Origin: Hofstenia miamia
Lineage: Eukaryota; Xenacoelomorpha; Acoela
DNA: 64,000 nucleotides
NCBI GenBank assembly: GCA_004352715.1
Contig: SCFE01000014.1
Location: forward strand, 1,243,402 to 1,307,401
Direction: 5' to 3'
The notes beneath the pieces are model-generated. The model made no database searches, was not told the origin of the DNA, and was given only the letters and a program-made list of their open reading frames with translations. Positions 44,876 to 55,480 of the stretch are shown in pieces. The first letter of the stretch is position 1. Each line of letters starts with the position of its first letter. A program made the translations under genes and the position numbers.

Positions 44876-44921
<46 letters not shown>
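44872..44921. repeat. (TA)n microsatellite in intron 1
   Basis: About 24 TA units with one AAA interruption; the longest TA tract in the intron. Confidence 0.9.
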
Positions 44922-44923
<2 letters not shown>

Positions 44924-46635
44924 TCCGAAAAGAATAAAGTCTTGCTAGAAAACTACTAGCAAAAAGCTTTGCATGGATTAGCTAAAAATTGACACATCGA
45001 ATTGAAATTTTTGTAGAATTTTTGCAAGACAATAAATAAAAACTTTAAATCAAATTGTAAATGTCGTGTATAAGTCTGCTAGAGTGATAGGATTGCATTA
45101 TAAAAGTAGTCTTTTAATACAGCATTTGAAGCAATTAATCTGATAATTGTCATCATTTTATGAAATAGTATAGTTCTGCAAGTTTAAATTTTTTTCAAAA
45201 AAAAACAGATACATATTGCCTTCTTGAAAAGCAAGAGAAATCTCATAAAATGTCATTGATACCGCAGCACTCATAAATCTAAGAGTTTCAATGCAATAAA
45301 TAATTGTAATTGGATCATTAATATTCTTGAAATCAGTTCTAAAAAATGAATATAATTGAAGCCATTCATAATTCATTACATGAATGAAACATTTATATTT
45401 CTATGAAGGTAAAACGAAACTACTTTGTTATAGTAAGTTTTTTCCACACTGGTGGAGTCATCAATTTTATCAGATCTTGGTTATTGACTTAACCATATTT
45501 GTACCAGGGGTGCTTTTGAAGCAGCTTTCAAGATAAATTGTTATTTCTCGAAGTTGAAGTTTGGATCCTAACCCGTTTTGACTTTTATTGCTAGGAAAAA
45601 ATGTCTAAAAATATTATTCATATTTTTGTGTTATTTTTCTAATTACATTCATATTATTCTAAAAAATTAATAATAGAAGTTCAGTCCAGATTAATAAGAT
45701 TTCAAAAAAAAATCCACTATTTTAATCAAATAATTCATTCTGCAGAAATACCTTGAAGCTTAGCCCAATTTGAAAGCAACGTAAATTTTATTAAACATTA
45801 ATAATGTAAATTACCTTAAAACTTACAAAAAGTAATTGATGAGAACGCACTGCTACACTACTAATTGGCAGCAGTATGATTTGATGTAAAATTTCTATAA
45901 TTTTTCACACCAACTTTTAAGGATTTATTTGTGACAGTATTCTAAATTTTTACAGGCTGAAATCGTGGCATATGTTTAAAGATATTTTGAAAAAAAGCCC
46001 ATTTAGAATAATAATCAAGTGCATCTTAATTGAAAAATGATAAATACGTCACATACACAAAGTAAACATTAATACCTTCACATGTAAACACGAAATGTTC
46101 TTTCAACTTCGCAACATACACTATTAAAGTTAATAGACCTTTATAGTAACATTTCCTATTTATTTACTTTAAAATATTTGACAGATAGATTTTGACCTAT
46201 TATTTAATTGAAATTTATGAAAGTTAAACTATTTGTTATTTATTAGTGAATAAAATGATTTTCAAAATTGAAACGTTGAGAAAAATGTGTTTCGTATTTA
46301 CGAATATAATAAACATGAAGTTTGCATTGAAAGATCTTAGAAGAATTGGCGTGGAAATTCTGTGATCCAGAGTCAGATTTCTCAAATTGATCAACATTAG
46401 CATTTAGATGAATGAACTGTGCAAGTGGAAGTACTTTGTACTAAGTTATTTAATGTAAGATTTCATCCATTTTTTATGCTAATGTGTATCCGTAAAATGT
46501 TCATGAAAAATTTAATGTATTAACAATGTTGTTGATGATAACTCAAAATTGGCCACATTTTGTTTGATAAGTGACTGAGAAAATATTAAGTAGCATGTTG
46601 CTATGACGACTTTTCAGTTAAAATGTATTTTATGA

Positions 46636-46680
<45 letters not shown>
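46636..46680. repeat. (TAA)n microsatellite in intron 1
   Basis: About 15 uninterrupted units. Unlike the TAA tracts at 12.7, 14.7 and 24.4 kb, no retrotransposon end adjoins it, so it is an unoccupied potential target. Confidence 0.9.
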
Positions 46681-49600
46681 ATAAATAAGAAAAAATTATT
46701 GCATTCTGAATTGGGCTATCCTATGCTCTGAAGACATATCAGTTTGTATACACCTACATCGAGAATTTGATAATATGGAATATCAGTGCTAAGGCAAAAC
46801 TCTTAAAAAAGTTCATTTTAAAATAATTCTCCACTATTGGAAGGAGGTGACTATCATATTAAAAATATATGCAAATTTTATATGCATACTTAGACAATAA
46901 AATTTATGTTTTATTAATATTATAACTAAAAAATTCATTTCCGCATAAATGCACTTGTACCCGCATAGTATATTTTAAATAAAATTTATATAAATTCCTG
47001 ATTGTAAAATGTTAACAAAAGCTTATTGGGAAGCTACACATAGTTTCACAGCATGTTCCCCCTACAAGACAATGCCATTTATCCAGTGCGCAAATCGCAC
47101 AGAGTTAAAATTATTAAACATTTTGAGTCATTGACGTGGGTTGATACACCTAGTGTTCAATTTCTTTACATTTCCACAAATTGCGTTACAGTGGGGGAAC
47201 TGATTCTTGAATGACAGTGACAACCGTGGGACAGAAAGTACCTTCAAGGTACAGTAGTTCACTACTATCATTCATTAGCGCTATTTTGTAACCTTATATT
47301 TAAATAGCATCATGCAACGACATTTTGCAACTATAAAAAGAAAAGTACACCCTTTTTGATGTAATGCAAAGCTCTCCTCCCCCTCACCAGATTAAAAAAT
47401 ATAATAATAATAATATATATAAATTTTCAATATTATAAATAAATTCTATGCAGCAATTCTCACAATATAATTTTAAATATTCAGAAATAACACTGAAAAT
47501 CATTAATAGTTTATTGTGATAAGCTGTATGCCTCTTCAAATGATTATTGAAATATACATGTATATTGTACACAGTTGAAAGCCTTATACCAAATTATTTT
47601 CTGCAATAAAATAAACTCTTCTTCTGGAGTTTCAGCATTATACTTATAATGGAGAAAATGTCCCTGCAAATAGGCGATTACCCTTTTAGAGTCTATTAAT
47701 ATAGCCAAGTTCATACAAGCAATACATGTTTATTTTTCTCAATAATTTTCTGTTCTAATTGCATTTGTAAAAAGATATTTAAACCCTCATCATTCATCAT
47801 ATATATTCATATCATTGATAATTCAATAAATGATATCTGGAGAATTTGTTTATTATCGATGAAGTGCTTCAAGTCAGTAACATAATATTTGCCAAAGACC
47901 AGTAACTTCATTTGATTATAGCTTCACTTTTTGTTTAAAATATCACGAAAGTTACTTTATCTCTATAAAACAGAAAATTCTAGTGGCACAATTCTTAATT
48001 ATTAGAGAGTTTGTCCATCAACTCTTAGATAGGTTCTAGTTTTAAAAGAAACATGGGATAAAGAATAAAATTATCTGATGCATGTGTTACTATTCATTTG
48101 TGTTTGAAAAGTTTTTCTAAACCATTTTCTAGAAATCATATTAGGCATATAATATTATTTCTAGTCTGCTCAGTGCAACGTCAAAGATACAGAAGAAAAA
48201 ACTTCCAAGACCTAAAAATATTTACCATTGCTAAAGCTCACCGAATCAAAAGCTCTAAAGATTAGCTATTGCTTTTTATATAGCACATGCTGAGCACTAA
48301 ATCAGAATAATTGCTCTGCAAATGTTGGAAGCTGAGATTTCACGCAAAGGTTGAGATCTAGTGAGATTTTAGAATTCAGATGAAGAAAAGACACTCCTCT
48401 ATCCTAGGGTGATTTCAGATTTATAATATCTTTCTTTATTTGTAAGTTATGTAAGCTTGAATTGATTTTGAAGAAATTATTAGAGGTAAGTAGTAAAAAT
48501 TGTGGCAATGCACTACTTTTACTTAGACAATATAAACTATTCTAACAGTTTTAAAAAATGATAATCAGGGTTGTTTTTAGTGGTACTTACTAATGAAAAA
48601 CTATAGGAAAAATTTCAGAATGTTTAGTGGAGGAACTTTTTAAATTTTGAAATTGAACTACTACTACTACTACTGGTATGTTTAAATAACCATTTCTCGT
48701 ATTATGATTTTTCTTAAAAAAGTTAAAATTTACTGCCTTTAATGAACATATATAGACATATATATGAAAGACCTTGTGTATACTGAGATCTTTATGGCAG
48801 GTTCTTTGTACAAAAATTATTCTTACAAGAATATTTCAGCAATCATAAGAAGAAACAACAATTGCTTTCTGCAACAATATAAAAGTATATCTTGACATAA
48901 GTTACTTCAATTAAATGTTTTCTGAATTTTTCAAATTTTGAGTATTATCTTAGGCATAAACCCATGATTTGTTATTTCATGTTATTATATTATATGGTGT
49001 TGATGGCATATCTTTTATGGCATTGACAGTGTTTTCATTACAAGTGTTCTTATGAAATTCCAATAAAGTATGAAATTGAGATGCTTTATATTATTTTATT
49101 ACTTAGCTTAGCGATACTGCACTTTAAGGTTTTCCTCATTCCAAGGTATCATATATTTAGTTAATAATAATGATTGCATGATTGATTTAGAAAATTTAGA
49201 TTACAATTTTTGGTATTTTTAAGTAAAACTGTTGAAAACATCCATTTATTGCAATGTTGCGAACTATCAAAACATTCTTTAAATTGTTTTCAGTAAAGTC
49301 AATGTCTTTCAATACGAAAACTTTTGTTGTACTTTGAGTAGGAATGTTCGAACTCCAATTTATTACTGCAGAAACATATCCAGCTCTATATTTGCTTCCT
49401 GGTCACAAAATTCGGATATTGTGCAGAATCAGACATAAATTTGAGAAGCAGAAATTGTAATTCAGTTAAACCAGGGATTTTTGAAATAACAGAATAGACC
49501 TTTTTCAAGGAACTGTCATCAGAGGCCATTTTCTGCCGGACTTTAAATATGATGTCAAATGATATTTACGCCGTTTTACTGTTTTCTCTCCCGCGCCTTT

Positions 49601-50662
49601 ATGTGTTTATGGATTGTGAAATTACTGAAAAATACGATACTCTTGTCTTCTCAGATAGATAAATTGCTTTTGAATCTGGATCTAAGGCCAAAATAAAGCT
49701 TTTTATAGCAACCCGGTTAAGATCAGTTTAAGCAATACTCAAATCAAATTTAACAAACAAGATATAATAAGGCAAAGATTAGGTCCTAATCTATAAATAA
49801 GTAGCTAAAATTGAAACCTATTGTATTAACATTTATAAAATAAAGCAGTCAATTTAGGTACTTTAGGGAAGTTTAGGTCTTCTAAGCAAAGACCCATTGC
49901 TTATTAATTCCTCTATTTTTCTGATAGTTATTACGCTAAAGCTATATTGAAAAAGTAAATTGACTAAATTTTTGCAAACTGCCTGAAATGATTATTTTGA
50001 TTTGATTTGTTATTGATTTTTAAAAGGGATGCAATAGTATTTATTAAATTGACTTTCATAATAAACACCACTTGTAGCACAACATAATTTTACAAGCTTT
50101 AAGTCTAGTTGAGTTTCTTGTTTTATCTTTACCATATCCTTAATATCAGATGTTGTGTACATCTAAATTCTCTCCATATTCTAACAGGTTATTTTTTATA
50201 TATCGGTAGGTACATTACAGAAAAAATATACTTAGATAACTAGATTTATTACATTCAATTACATCTAAACTCAGTAGCGAAAATAAAGATATTACATCTT
50301 TAGTAAATGTGTATTATATGCATTGTTATTAATAAAGTTTATGGCATGAATATATCTTAAAAATTATATTAAAACTTGTATTTTTGTAGAAACATATATC
50401 CCCCACATGGTTCCGACGCCGCTATTAATACTAATTTAACTCTGAGCCTATAAAGAGGCAAGCTTGACCACAAACTAGAACAGGTGTACGAGCTACATTG
50501 AAAGTATTAATATGTGATTTAGCGGTTTTCAATTTCTTAATGTACCACATTTCAACACATTCAAATTGTATACTAAGTTTGATTTGACGAAATGAGATGA
50601 CCATGTTCGAAACAAAAATGGCTCATTTCCAATTCTAGGAATAATAAATTTCAAAAACTTAC

Positions 50663-50838
50663 TGATGTCTGATTATAGCTAGCAATATGACTCCATTGCC
50701 AATCACGCCAACCAGCATTACAACCACGTAGAACAGTGTGAAAAAAGTTAGTGCTCTGAAAGATTGGTTGTCTTCATTGGGATTGGAAACAAAATTTGGC
50801 AAATCATATGTATTTAAGTTGAAACTAATGTTCGTCAT
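50663..50838 (-). CDS. Class A GPCR, exon 1 (N-terminus and TM1)
   Basis: ATG at 50838 starts a 353-residue receptor (176 + 222 + 664 coding bases with exons 2 and 3). Residues 1-30 are extracellular with an NIS glycosylation site at 3-5 and no obvious cleaved signal peptide. Residues 31-56 form TM1 with VIGNGVIL, whose Asn48 is the conserved 1.50 residue. The donor is CA|GTAAGT, phase 2. The exon boundary directly after TM1 and its phase are shared with the single exon at 22028-22224, marking the two genes as paralogues. A further upstream non-coding exon is possible but was not identified. Confidence 0.85.
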
Positions 50839-52227
50839 TGATGTGGCTAAACGTAAAATATAAAAATATTTGCCTTAAGATTATCAAGAGTATCCCGAAG
50901 AAAGTTTGGAAAAATTTAATATTTTTGTCTTGTCCTAGGGTTAAAAAGTGCTATATGTTTCTAGTTTCCGAGAATATTACATGTCGATAATTTGTTGTTT
51001 CTATTTCAAATGTGAAATATTCAGTCATTTCCTTAGACTACACTAAGAGAATAAATCTAGACCTTTAAGCTAGGTTGTTTAACAAAATAAAGTTTATAAT
51101 CGAATTCTTAGCACACGCATGTTCTGTATAAAATGAATAGTAGAGTAAGGATATTATTAACAAATGCATTTCAATGTTTTTCTATTTATTTATCTATACA
51201 ACTGAAAAACCTTGTTCTTGTTTTCATACGTGTTAGTCTGGGTGTAGTTTCCCTGGCCCAACCTATTTTACAACCAGTAATGATATAGACAAAAGCATGG
51301 AACAGTATGTAAAAGATTAGAAATGTCGGAATAAAATGTGTCAAATAAATTGCAATAAAATTGAATTGCATTCAATAAAAGTACAAATTAACTACATTTT
51401 TTAGAACCAATTTCTTTTCAACATTTCATCGCATTTCCTGATTATTGAGCAATCAACTTCAAAATTTCTAGTTAATGCAGGTGGTTTTCAGGATTTTAAA
51501 ATCAAAGCTATCACGAATTGTTTATATTCTATTTTGTATTGTTTATCTAAATGTAAGTTTCCGTTCAAATTTATTAGTGAATGACCTCATAACAGGCAAA
51601 ATATTGGTAAGCATTAATTTGATGCATATCCCAAGTATATACACACATGGATATACACATATACGGGTGCTGAATCGCAGAAATGGTCAAGATAATCGAA
51701 TTGATAAATTGCATTCTATCTAAGATATATATATATATATATATATATGTATATTTCGCGTTCATAATTTTCACATGAAATTTTTATAAGGCAAGCAATT
51801 AATGAGAATGACAGTAAATTTTATTAAAATTAATGAGTAAAGATATCTGGTTACACACCTTGTTGCCAATAACAAAGGTTTTGAATTTTGAAAACCTAGA
51901 ACTTCGTGAATGATTTTATCTAATTAAAATATAGTCTAGCAACAGCAATGTAAATTTAAACATATTGAAGTCGATACATCATTTTCCCACACATTTGATA
52001 TTTCTTAAAATAGTTCACGCATATTTGCAATTCCATGTTTTGAATGGCAAAAATGCATAGGAGAAGAATTCAAGCAAGTAGTTCTCTTTGTGCCCTTATG
52101 TTGTTTGTAATACCACAATCATTGTAATCAATATATTTTGAAACCCAAAAATTGAAATATTTAACCGGATTTTAACCTGATTAATCAGCTCCTGCAGCAT
52201 AACCTGATTTAGCCGGATCGGATCTAT
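50839..52227. other. AT-rich upstream region of the GPCR
   Basis: The promoter and any untranslated first exon should lie here, but no specific element can be assigned. It holds a (TA)n tract at 51725-51748. Confidence 0.4.
51725..51748. repeat. (TA)n microsatellite
   Basis: About 12 units. Confidence 0.9.
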
Positions 52228-52229
52228 TA

Positions 52230-52264
<35 letters not shown>

Positions 52265-52430
52265 NNNNNNNNNNNNNNNNNNNNNNNNNNNNNNNNNNNN
52301 NNNNNNNNNNNNNNNNNNNNNNNNNNNNNNNNNNNNNNNNNNNNNNNNNNNNNNNNNNNNNNNNNNNNNNNNNNNNNNNNNNNNNNNNNNNNNNNNNNNN
52401 NNNNNNNNNNNNNNNNNNNNNNNNNNNNNN

Positions 52431-52474
<44 letters not shown>

Positions 52475-52480
52475 ATATAA
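52228..52480. repeat. (TA)n tract split by a 166-base gap
   Basis: TA units run to 52264, then unknown bases 52265-52430, then TA units again to about 52480. The gap size of 166 is not a round placeholder, so it may be an estimate. The whole object is probably one long TA repeat. Confidence 0.85.
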
Positions 52481-54691
52481 ATTTACTTGATAATACTTGA
52501 AAATCAAATTTCCTCCGAGTAAACGTGGTCTATGTTTTAAATATTAAAATATTTATAACGCCCTCATTGAATTGACTTAATTCTCGGCAAATTACATTTC
52601 TCTAATTTAATTGTAAACGAAAATGAAAATGAAAACACATCTTTTCAAAAATTAGAAATTTGTAAAAAGTTTATTATTAGAGAAGAAGTGGCGATTGAGG
52701 TATAACAGCTATGGTGTGAACGAAGAATAAACATTTTTATCAGTTTCACTTTAAAGTATAACTCCCACAACTCTAGCAGCTTTTGTGGTTAAACAATTTA
52801 TAAAGTTGACTCAATATTATCACTTTGATAAATCATATTTCCAAATACAAGTGTTATGTATGTCTTTTACAACAGGTGATAACAAAGTGAGAATTTGCTT
52901 GATATTTTCATTCATAATATTTGCAGTTGTGAATATCATTTACATATGTCAAATTGCCCATTCATAAAATATTTTGCGTCGCATATTATATGTGAGAGTA
53001 ACAGACACACTTCTAGCAGCTATGCTAATAACCTTTGCTAATAACCTTTGCTTAGGGTGTCATTTCTGCTCCACGATCGCTCAATTGCAATGTTATAAAA
53101 AGTGAGTTTACACGATGTTTTAGTTTAAAACTTACTTGATATGCTTGGATAGTCAAAATCTGGTGAAAACAAACAAAACTATAGGTGTTAATTCGAAATG
53201 TAAATTTGGCTTTAACTCAGAACTGCTACGGTTTTCATTAGATTGATATCATTAAAGAGCAGTTAAGAGGCTCTTAAAAACAATTAAACTTCTAGAAGAT
53301 ATTTTTAGAATTAGATTCTTTTTATAAATCGTTACTCATAGACCGTTAGCAGTCAAGTATTTATGGGTTATTTTAACTCTTAATGCCGAAGGTCAACATT
53401 CAAATTGCTTCAATAATATTTTCAAATATCAATATATTTTTATAGGATCATCACTAGTTTTAGAACTCCATAAAAATATGCTTTTGCATTCCGTAATCCA
53501 TGATGAATTGAAACTAGTATACATCTATGGGCTGATGAATTAATTATATAAAAAATAACCATTTCTTTGAGTTACAGACATCTATGGGCTGATGAATTAA
53601 TTATATAAAAAATAACCATTTCTTTGAGTTACAGACGGATCGTAGTTTTTACTGTTAAGATTGTTGAAAACTTTACGTAAGCCCATTAATCGAGGCTTTG
53701 AAAAATACAATTTATTCCATCGAGTGGTTCAGCTAAAGGGGGCTAAAGGGGGGATGTAAGTGAAAGTGGCCGGCCCTAGGGCAGGTCTAGGACCAAGATT
53801 TTTTAAAAATAAAGACCCGTTTAGGGCTAACATTTCATTCTAAATTTTAAAACTACGGTTATTTAGTAATTTGTTAATTTTTAGTAATAGAAATGCTTTC
53901 AATTTTTTTTGATTTTTTTTATTTTGACTCTATTTAGTTACGAAAAATATTACTTATTTCTAAAATAGGGCTTAGCTATTAAAATGTTAGGGCCGGGTCG
54001 CCCTTCCTATATCTCTGGCCTGCGTAGTAGAAATAGGATAAATTTTTGGTAGAAACTACATGCATATAATGAAAATATTATTTCTGATATGTGAAAAAGT
54101 TGGAATTTAAACCAATAGAAGTCATTCAATGGGTCCACGAAATTTCATTCTTAAATTAATACTTGACAATAAATAAATTAATTTGCTTCTTGGGAATCAA
54201 AAAAATATTTTTTCTTCATAATGCATATACAAGGAAAGCATTTGATGAGACCTTAATTACACATGGGTGGTATGCGGCTAGAATAAATCGCTGAAAGTTA
54301 CAGTTTTATCAGTTATAACGGCTTTCTATGAAACTCAATAGGTCAGGATCAACTAAATGGTTTAGTTCATAGAACCCTTAATTGCGCAATTAAAATCAAA
54401 ATAGATAATGGGATTGATAAACAATAGTGTAAAATACGAAAATTATATTTTATGTTACAGCTCTCTCACTTTCAAAATTTTACCTACGAATTTATGTAAT
54501 CCTTGATAAAGGAATGAGTAAATATTTCGTTCCTACAGCCCCCCAATTGAGTATTCATCTGAGCCCTTCTGAAATTTATACATGGGATGCGCCGTTGATT
54601 CCATAAAAAAATTTTATTTTTGAAATCACTTTTCAAAAAATAATGAACGTCTGGATACTATATAACTTTGGTTAAAAAATTTTATATATAT
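52481..54691. other. AT-rich DNA with two tandem duplications and a GC-rich patch
   Basis: No gene seen. CTAATAACCTTTG is doubled at about 53029-53052. A 57-bp exact duplication is at 53521-53634. A patch at 53740-53800 has AGTGGCCGGCCCTAGGGC, and the word CCGGCCCTA recurs on the other strand at about 53993-54001, so a decayed inverted-repeat element of about 240 bp is possible. Confidence 0.5.
53521..53634. repeat. Exact 57-bp tandem duplication
   Basis: The unit beginning ACATCTATGGGCTGATGAAT at 53521 is repeated without a mismatch from 53578. A perfect copy implies a recent duplication or an assembly error. Confidence 0.9.
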
Positions 54692-54711
54692 ATATATTCA
54701 TGTTAGCTAGA

Positions 54712-54763
54712 CGTTAGAATAGACCGGTTTCGATTATAAATCATCTTCAGTATAACAATAATG
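54712..54763 (-). ncRNA. Candidate hammerhead ribozyme, minus-strand copy
   Basis: Read on the minus strand: CATTA...ATA, then the core CTGAAGA, stem II GATT-TAT-AATC (preceded by one extra T), GAAA, a very short palindromic stem III (ACCGGT), and the cleavage context GGTC followed by TAT. Stem I is formed by ATA with TAT and an outer helix of CATTA with TAACG. The outer helix has one mismatch in this copy. Short stem III is typical of hammerheads in Penelope-like elements, which may work as dimers. Activity is not shown. Confidence 0.65.
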
Positions 54764-54816
54764 CGGTAATAAATTTACAATAACTACACTTTATAAAATA
54801 AATATTGCATGCACTT

Positions 54817-55126
54817 TTAAAATAAATTTAATGTTAGCATGCTTTGTTGAATATTTAATAGTAGATCTTTCTTATTTTCCTTAATTAAAATTGCTTCACC
54901 GATTTTTGGATAGTTTGATCTTAGTAGTATATAAAAATTATCTTCACTTGCAGTATGTTTATGTAAATATATTTCTGATCTTAGGTGCCCATTTAGATGT
55001 TCTTTTATTCTTGTTTCTAGATGTCTTTTAGTTTCTCCGATGTATGATTTTTTACAATCATCACATTGGTACTTATATATTAAGAAAGAAACTATAATTT
55101 TAGGAACTGGGTCTTTGTTTTTAATG
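54817..55126 (-). pseudogene. GIY-YIG endonuclease fragment of the Penelope-like element
   Basis: The minus strand gives the C-terminal endonuclease of a Penelope-like polyprotein. FLIYKYQCDDC carries the GIY-equivalent strand with the CxxC pair typical of Penelope enzymes. SYIGETKRHLETRIKEH follows, with the YIG motif and the catalytic Arg. Then come HKHT (zinc-binding His pair) and IGEAILIKE with the catalytic Glu. The stop is at 54817. The domain itself is uninterrupted, but the frame upstream of 55126 runs into the inverted arm, and the reverse transcriptase is entirely missing. The open frame extends to 55215 only by chance. Confidence 0.85.
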
Positions 55127-55128
55127 AT

Positions 55129-55289
55129 CAGAAATATATTTACATAAACATACTGTATGTGAAGATAATTTTTATATACTACTAAGATCAAACTATCCAA
55201 ACATCGGTGAAGCAATTTTAATTAAGGAAAATAAGAAAGATCTACTATTAAATATTCAACAAAGCATGCTAGCATTAAATTTATTTTAA
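55129..55289 (+). pseudogene. Second, inverted copy of the Penelope endonuclease C-terminus
   Basis: The plus strand reads the last 53 residues of the same endonuclease without a stop until TAA at 55287-55289, including HKHT and IGEAILIKE. It lacks the GIY-YIG motif and so is a 5'-truncated partner of the minus-strand copy. Differences from the other copy include an A-to-C change in the codon before IGEA and two changed bases after HKHT. Confidence 0.75.
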
Positions 55290-55342
55290 AATTGTATGCA
55301 ATATTTATTTTATAAAGTGTAGTTATTGCAAATTTATTACCG

Positions 55343-55394
55343 CATTATTGTTATACTGAAGATGATTAATAATCGAAACCGGTCTATTCTAATG
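55343..55394 (+). ncRNA. Candidate hammerhead ribozyme, plus-strand copy
   Basis: Plus-strand order: CATTATTGTTATA, core CTGAAGA, one extra T, stem II GATT-AAT-AATC, GAAA, stem III ACCGGT, then TC at the predicted cleavage site (between 55384 and 55385), TATTC and TAATG. Stem I has ATA with TAT inside and CATTA with TAATG outside, all perfectly paired. Compared with the minus-strand copy, only a stem II loop base and one stem I base differ. Both leave or restore pairing, which suggests this is the better-preserved copy. Confidence 0.7.
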
Positions 55395-55447
55395 TCTAGC
55401 TAACATGAATATATCAAAACTCAATATAATTACATTTGAATATATAA

Positions 55448-55448
<1 letters not shown>

Positions 55449-55478
<30 letters not shown>

Positions 55479-55480
55479 TT
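55449..55480. repeat. (TA)n microsatellite
   Basis: About 15 units with one interruption, just outside the Penelope inverted repeat. Confidence 0.9.

Larger units (their letters stand above)
43040..50662 (-). other. Intron 1 of the GPCR (7.6 kb)
   Basis: Phase 2, donor CATCA|GTAAGT at 50662, acceptor ATTTAG at 43041-43040. AT-rich throughout. It carries microsatellites at 43677-43708, 44074-44104, 44872-44921 (TA) and 46636-46680 (TAA). A short inverted GTTCCCCC / GGGGGAAC pair lies at about 47055 and 47193. No other coding sequence recognised. Confidence 0.75.
54692..55414. mobile_element. Penelope-like retroelement ends as a large inverted repeat
   Basis: The left arm 54692-54980 and right arm 55127-55414 are inverted copies with about a dozen differences by eye; a 146-bp spacer separates them. 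Each arm, read outward, contains the end of the endonuclease frame, its stop codon, a 3' untranslated region and a candidate hammerhead ribozyme near the tip. The spacer continues the endonuclease frame of the left (minus) copy only, so the right copy is the more truncated one. Penelope-like elements are known for such inverted or tandem terminal copies and for hammerhead motifs in them. TA repeats lie just outside both tips, so the exact target duplication cannot be read. Confidence 0.85.

Noticed and set aside
47050-47200. Short inverted GTTCCCCC / GGGGGAAC words and a GTGCG-CAAAT-CGCAC hairpin
   Set aside because: The matching arms are only about 8-9 bp and do not extend, so a transposon or RNA gene is not supported.
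49340-49360. GTTCGAACTCC, similar to a tRNA B box
   Set aside because: No matching A box, acceptor stem or cloverleaf could be placed around it.
51186-51371. Minus-strand open frame with a hydrophobic THFIPTFLIFYILF segment and a basic RMKTRTRFF stretch, resembling TM5 and the third loop of a GPCR
   Set aside because: The spacing from the Pro to the expected Tyr does not fit TM5, no acceptor or donor gives a sensible exon, and AT-rich DNA readily yields hydrophobic frames. It could be a decayed paralogue exon but is not supportable.
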